DNA from: Sodiomyces alkalinus F11
Lineage: Eukaryota > Ascomycota > Sordariomycetes > Glomerellales > Plectosphaerellaceae
Assembly (NCBI RefSeq): GCF_003711515.1
Contig: NW_021167090.1
Location: 813,346-877,345, forward strand
Length of the DNA stretch: 64,000 nt
Direction of reading: 5' to 3'
Shown here: positions 59,120 to 64,000 of the stretch, piece after piece
Position numbering within the stretch: the first letter of the stretch is position 1
Layout of the letters: every line of letters begins with the position of its first letter
The notes under the pieces: generated by a model
Seen by the model: the letters and a program-made list of their open reading frames with translations, nothing else
Database searches by the model: none
Told to the model about the DNA's origin: nothing
Made by a program: the position numbers and the translations under genes

Positions 59120-61945
59120 ATGGCGCCCAACAAGCTCGGCCGCGTCGTAGCGAAGGGACTCCATATCGACCTCGACTATCGTCAGCGTCACGAACCTAAG
59201 GACGCACTCCGCTCGGCCGCCGACTCCTTCCAATCCATCGAGCTCTACGAGGAGCGGGAACCCACCGTCAAGGAGTTTCTGCTTTACCATCGGCCCACTC
59301 TCCGGGGTACCCAGGAATATGCCCGAAGCCTTTTCCCCTTCCTATCGTGGATTTTCCACTACAACTGGCAATGGTTGCTAGGCGATGTTATTGCAGGTAC
59401 GAATGACACGCCCTTCATTTGAAGTTGTCCCCAGGGTCCAGGAGTGGAGGTGAAAGTGGAAGTTGGAACTGGAAGCGGGAGGGGAGGGGAGAGGAGAGGA
59501 AAGACGGAATAAGAGCGAGGGAGAGGAAGCACAGCGGAAAGACAGAAACGACGAGAATGAGCCTCCAGCTGACCAGGCATTTTTGCCCTCATCTCACAGG
59601 TGTGACTGTGGGGTTCGTCGTCATCCCCCAGGGCATGGCCTACGCCTTGCTCGCCCAGTTGAGCCCCGAATATGGCCTCTACACCTCCTTCGTCGGTTTC
59701 CTGCTGTACTGGGCCTTCGCCACCTCCAAGGACATCACCATCGGCACCGTGGCCGTCATGTCCCAGCTGGTCGGTAACGTCGTCCTGCGGGTCCGCGACA
59801 ACCACCCTGAATTCGCCCCCGAGGACATCGCCCGTGCGTTGGCCCTGATCGCAGGCGCCGTCCTCCTCTTCATCGGTCTGGTCCGTCTGGGATGGGTCGT
59901 GGAATTCATCCCATTGGTCGCCATCACCTCGTTCATGACCGGCGCCGCCTTCAGCATCGCATGCGGCCAAGTCCCCGCCCTCCTTGGCATTGAGGGCGTC
60001 AACACCCGCCAGGCCACCTACAAGGTCATCATAGACACCCTCAAGGCCCTGCCGACGGCCAACCTCAACGCCGCCATGGGCATGTCCGCCCTCTTCCTCC
60101 TCTACCTTCTGCGCTGGTTCTGCAACTTCATGTCGCGCAGGCAGCCCAAATGGAAGAAGTTTTGGTTCTTCATGTCCACCCTGCGCATGGCTTTCGTCAT
60201 CCTCCTCTACGTTCTCATCAGTTATCTTGCCAATCGACACATCTCGGACCCCGACCTCGCCAGGTTCCGCATCCTGGGAGATGTACCTAGTGGTAAGGAG
60301 AAAAAGCAGTCTCCTCAGCTGGCCCGCGGCCCGCCTCCCCCTCCCCCCCCGAGTCCTGACCGATTCGTTGCTGACAAGTGGGGGTGTTTTGTGCGGCAGG
60401 GTTCCGACATGCTGGCGTTCCCATAATCAACCCCACGCTTCTTGGCGCCTTGGCGCCAGATCTGCCCGCCACGATTATCGTCCTCATTATCGAGCATATC
60501 GCCATTTCCAAGTCTTTCGGCAGAATCAATAACTATGTAATCGACCCTTCCCAGGAGCTGGTAGCCGTCGGCTTCACCAACGTTTTCGGGCCCTTTTTGG
60601 GCGGTTATCCCGCCACCGGCTCCTTTTCCCGAACCGCCATCAAGTCCAAGGCCGGCGTCCGCACCCCGCTGGCCGGTATCTTTACCGCCGTCATCGTGCT
60701 GCTGGCCATCTACGTCCTTACTGTCGTCTTCTTCTACATCCCGATGGCCAGCTTGGCAGGTCTGATTATCCACGCTGTCGGCGACCTCATCACCCCGCCC
60801 AATGTCGTCTATCAGTTCTGGGAGGTGTCGCCTCTCGAGGTTTTCATCTTCTTCGGCGGTGTCCTTCTCACCGTCTTCACCAACATCGAAAACGGCATTT
60901 ATCTGACAATAATCGCATCTTTCGCCTTGCTTCTGATTCGGTTGGCCAAGGCCAAGGGCCACTTCATGGGTCGCGTCCGGATCTACCGCGTCACCAGGGA
61001 GACCGCAGGCAAGGGCGTCCCCTTTGATGAGAAGGGCGAGCCTGTCCAGGTTGAAACCCGTGAGGCCTTCATCCCCGTTGACAAGGACGACGGCTCGAAC
61101 CCCCACATCGATATCCAGTCCCCGCACCCCGGGGTTTTCATCTTCCGGTTTGGCGAAGGCTTCAACTACACCAACCAGGCTCACTATATGGACGCCCTGG
61201 TGGCCCATGTTTTCAAGCACACGCGACGCACCGTCTTGGATCGCTTCGACAAGATTGGGGTACGTTTTTGACTCTTTTTGGGAACATATCCCCCCCCCCC
61301 CGGACCCATGATCTATAAAGTCTACCGTCATCTGACCTGCTTTCCTTCCCACAGGACCGGCCATGGAACGACCCGGGTCCCCGTCGCGGGCAAAAAGTCG
61401 ACATGAATGACACTCGACCCATCCTCCGCGCCGTCGTGCTCGATTGCGCCTCCGTCAACAACGTAGACGTGACTTCCATCCAGGGCCTCATCGACGTCCG
61501 CAACCAACTAGACCGCTACGCCGACCCGGAGATCGTCGAATGGCACTTCGCCAACGTCAACAACCGCTGGACGCGGCGCGCCCTCGCGGCCGCCGGCTTC
61601 GGATACCCGTCCATCAAGGACGCCGACAACCTCGGCCGCTGGCGCCCCATTTTCAGTGTTGCGGCCGTGGACCACTCCTCCGAAGTCGACAACAGGCCGG
61701 ATGTGGTAGCGTCCCAGAAAGTGCTGGGCAAGGACGAAGAGGACGGCATCGCTGCAGCGCCGCCGCCGCCGCCGCCTGCCTCGGATGGGGTGGCGCAGGT
61801 TGCGGGGCATGCGGACGGGAAACTGGCGGCCGTGCAGGGGACGAATCGGCCTTTCTTCCACATTGACGTTGCTGCGGCGGTGGAGAGCGCGGTGTTGAAT
61901 GCGCAAAGTAAGGAGGCGGTATCATCGAGGTCTTCATCTGAATGA
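59120..61945 (+). CDS. Sulfate permease (SulP/SLC26 family) with STAS domain
   Basis: Four exons: 59120-59396, 59600-60292, 60400-61259 and 61355-61945, 806 residues. The N-terminal domain enters the membrane after FHYNWQWLLGDVIAG. The SulP signature follows: GVTVGFVVIPQGMAYALLAQLSPEYGLY-type sequence, then TIGTVAVMSQLVGNVV, ITSFMTGAAFSIACGQVPALLG, a second signature ISKSFGRINNYVIDPSQEL and GPFLGGYPATGSFSRTAIKSK. About ten to twelve membrane helices can be counted to about residue 520. A cytosolic STAS domain (FRFGEGFNYTNQAHY, then VVLDCASVNNVDVTSIQGL) sits at about 565-760, and a Pro run and low-complexity tail close the protein. The family takes up sulfate with protons at the plasma membrane; fungi have two main paralogues and I cannot tell which this is. 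Confidence 0.9.
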
Positions 61946-62512
61946 GCGGCATGGCGTTTGGGGGGTTTTTTCTTTTTTTTTTTTTGTCACTCTGGGCATA
62001 TTTGACGGGACGGAGCGATTGATTTATGCATTACATCGGCTTTTCAATGCCGGGCTTCAGGCGGTCTTGGGATACAATTTCAGCGGAACCGGTTCGGACT
62101 TAAAGGTTAGACTTGTTCATGACCAGGGTATGTTTGGTCAAGGTGGAATGAACAGCTCAACTGTTTACTTTGGAGTTTCGGCGTCTTCTCACTGATGTCG
62201 CACATATATATCACTTAGTGATTTGCCATTGAGGCCAAGGATCGAGTGAGATCCACAGGCAGGAATCTCGGTAAGTAAAATCGATGTTTGTATGAATTCT
62301 TATATGCTTACATCTAGGGAGCGAATCCGCATTGTCCGGAGAGGCGGATCGACCAATATCATCTAGGTGAATGAAAGGTTGCTGATGTGTGCATCACAGA
62401 CTGCAGAACATCTCCCCCCCCCCTTTTCTTTTCCACATGCATCATCAAGACCTGCCACCAGTCCTCTGCCTTCTCCATTCACATCCGCCACGGGCCACTC
62501 TTCGACTCTCCC
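61946..62512. other. Intergenic region between the permease and GH6 genes (convergent)
   Basis: About 0.57 kb between two 3' ends. A T-rich stretch (61966-61985) just after the permease stop is a likely end-of-transcript region. No gene seen. Confidence 0.4.
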
Positions 62513-63764
62513 TTACTCCAGGGGGACAATTTCCGAATGGGCATTGACAGCAAGAAGCTGGGCATACTCGTCGAACCACGCACCAGCAATAGGGGCGCCC
62601 TCCAGACCGCATTCGCCATCGCTCTCCCCGCCAGGCTTGACCCAGACAATGGCGTCCACATACGGGTTATCGGTCTGGGTAGTGGCGGGCTGGCCGAAGC
62701 CGGCGACGACGTTGCACCACTCGCCCCAGTCCTCGCGGGCGCCCTCGATGGCGACGCGGCCCTGGTCGACGATAAAGCGCGCCGGCAGGCCCTCGGCCTC
62801 GAGGTGGGGCGCGAGCGAGGAGGCGTAGCTGGACTCGTCGTACGAGCTGCTGCCGTCGGTGAAGGGAGGGGGCACCGGCTCGTGGAAGGCGTTGTAGTTG
62901 GAAACGTTGGTGGAGAAGCCGCGGACGCGGCTGTTGTTGCCGGCCCTTTGGACGATGGAGGCGAAGGTTTGGGCGGCTTTTTGAGAGCGTTAGCTTAGGT
63001 GTCAGGGGTCTGTCTAGGTGGCTGCGACTCGCGAGAAGTTTGTGTGGTCTAGACAAAGGAAGGGAGATGAGAGAGAGGAAGGGCGGGGTTGGCATACTCG
63101 GAGCAAGGTTGGCGTCCCAACCCAGCCAACCACCATGGGAGGCATCGATATACAGAGCGACATTATCGGCCTGAAGCTGCGAGACAGCATAGGCGATGCC
63201 CTCCTGGTGCGGCTCGGCAGCATTCGCGCAGAACTCGACCTGCTGGTTAGTCACGATATTCCCCACTGCGTCGGGCTCGAGCACGATAGCAAAGGTAAGG
63301 TCGGAGGCCTCCTTCACCTTCTGGGCGAAGGGGTCGACGAATTCCAGGCGGTAGCGCTCTAGACCGTTCTCGTCGAGGCGGAGCTCGCCCGCGGACTCGC
63401 CGGCGCTGCAGTCCCGGTCGGGCAGGTTGTACAGGACAAGGCCGACGACCTGGTCCTGGCCCGTGGCGTCGCGGGCAGCGCGGGCGTTGGCGATGGCGGC
63501 GTCGATGTCCTTGAGGTGGCTGATGGTGGGGACCCAGACGAAGGAGCCGACGCGCTCCTGCACGTAGCGCACCTTGCCGGCGTTCTGGGTGTCGCCTTGC
63601 GCGAGGAAGGCTTCCCGGGTCTGCTCGAGGGATTCGCTGTAGTTCGGGTTCACGTACAGCTGGCGGCCCTCGAAGGGGTTGCTGTCGCTCTGGCGGGCCT
63701 GGAGGTGCGGGAGGGCCGTTACGGTGGTGGCGGCGGCCACGGCGAGGAAGGGGACGGAACGCAT
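62513..63764 (-). CDS. Secreted GH6 cellobiohydrolase/endoglucanase without cellulose-binding module
   Basis: Two exons, 63764-63098 and 62976-62513 (donor GTATGC, CTAAC branch point), 376 residues. A signal peptide ends near residue 17 (VTA, then LPHLQARQ, whose ARQ may be a Kex2-like propeptide end). The mature protein begins with the catalytic domain; no CBM1 and no Ser/Pro linker are present. GH6 marks are LVLYNLPDRDCSAGES (Asp118), FAIVLEPDAVGNIV (Asp165, the expected acid catalyst), YIDASHGGWLGWDANLAP and WVKPGGESDGEC. The family inverts the anomeric centre while splitting beta-1,4-glucan, usually from the non-reducing end. Whether this one is an exo- or endo-acting enzyme cannot be settled without loop modelling. 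Confidence 0.92.
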
Positions 63765-64000
63765 GGTGAGTGCACGTTGGAGGAGATAGATCGATAAGTT
63801 CTGCAGGCGGCGGACGAGGTTCGAGGAGGGAACTCTGGAGTCAGGAGTACTTTAGGTGATGAGGGAGGAAGAGGACGTAGGCGATGGGTGGGCGACGTGG
63901 TGGGATCAAGATATCCTCCCGATCAACATGACGATGGGATGGCGGGACTTTTATACGAACATCTTCGAAGGTATGAACCCAGCCAGCTCGGCAGTTCCCC
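63765..64000 (-). promoter_or_regulatory. Promoter of the GH6 gene with TATA box
   Basis: On the minus strand TATAAAAG (63955-63948) lies about 185 bp before the start codon, followed by a C/A/T-rich leader. The rest of the promoter is beyond the window. Confidence 0.6.

Overview
This is a window of a filamentous ascomycete nuclear genome. The genes carry short introns (about 46-160 bp) with CTAAC or CTGAC branch points and fungal splice sites. The gene set is typical of Sordariomycetes: palA/RIM20, a fungal flotillin, an SRPK-like kinase, an Och1-like GT32 enzyme, Eme1, KatG and a GH6 cellulase. The first 12 kb carries strong repeat-induced point mutation (RIP). A Chaetomiaceae-like species is my guess from the cellulase and general style; the sequence does not prove it.

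Positions 1-243 look like ordinary sequence. From about 244 to about 12150 lies a nested, RIP-killed transposon block. A Helitron relic on the minus strand has a Rep/helicase frame recognisable from about 11220 down to 1690. It is interrupted by an LTR element at 5213-10552 with 360-bp LTRs and a 5-bp target duplication (GTCTC, with ATCTC as the RIP-changed copy). Taking out the LTR element and one target copy puts the Helitron reading frame back in register. The LTR element itself holds one 521-codon plus-strand frame of no family I recognise, hidden by about 25 TAA/TAG codons and not one TGA or frameshift, as RIP of CAA, CAG and TGG codons would produce.

From about 12190 to the end is normal, gene-bearing sequence. 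In order: F-box protein (+), palA/RIM20 (+), hypothetical PPxY protein (-), flotillin (+), SRPK-like kinase (-), Mid2-like membrane protein (-), Och1-like mannosyltransferase (+), ACC-synthase-like aminotransferase (-), HPP membrane protein (-), ATL1 alkyltransferase-like protein (-), a 1821-residue kinesin (-), a 4.5-kb gene-poor gap, Eme1 (+), a histidine phosphatase with a PCNA-binding-type motif (-), APH-type kinase-like protein (+), KatG (-), a 6.4-kb gene-poor zone with tRNA-Asn and a small secreted CVNH-like protein, a SulP sulfate permease (+) and a secreted GH6 cellulase (-).

The genes are independent transcription units, not an operon or metabolite cluster. Possible themes are DNA repair (ATL1, Eme1, and perhaps the phosphatase with the PIP-like motif) and membrane/endosomal function (palA and flotillin, with a PPxY protein between them). 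Splice sites were placed by eye from consensus signals and family continuity; the exon lists given per gene all keep the reading frame.
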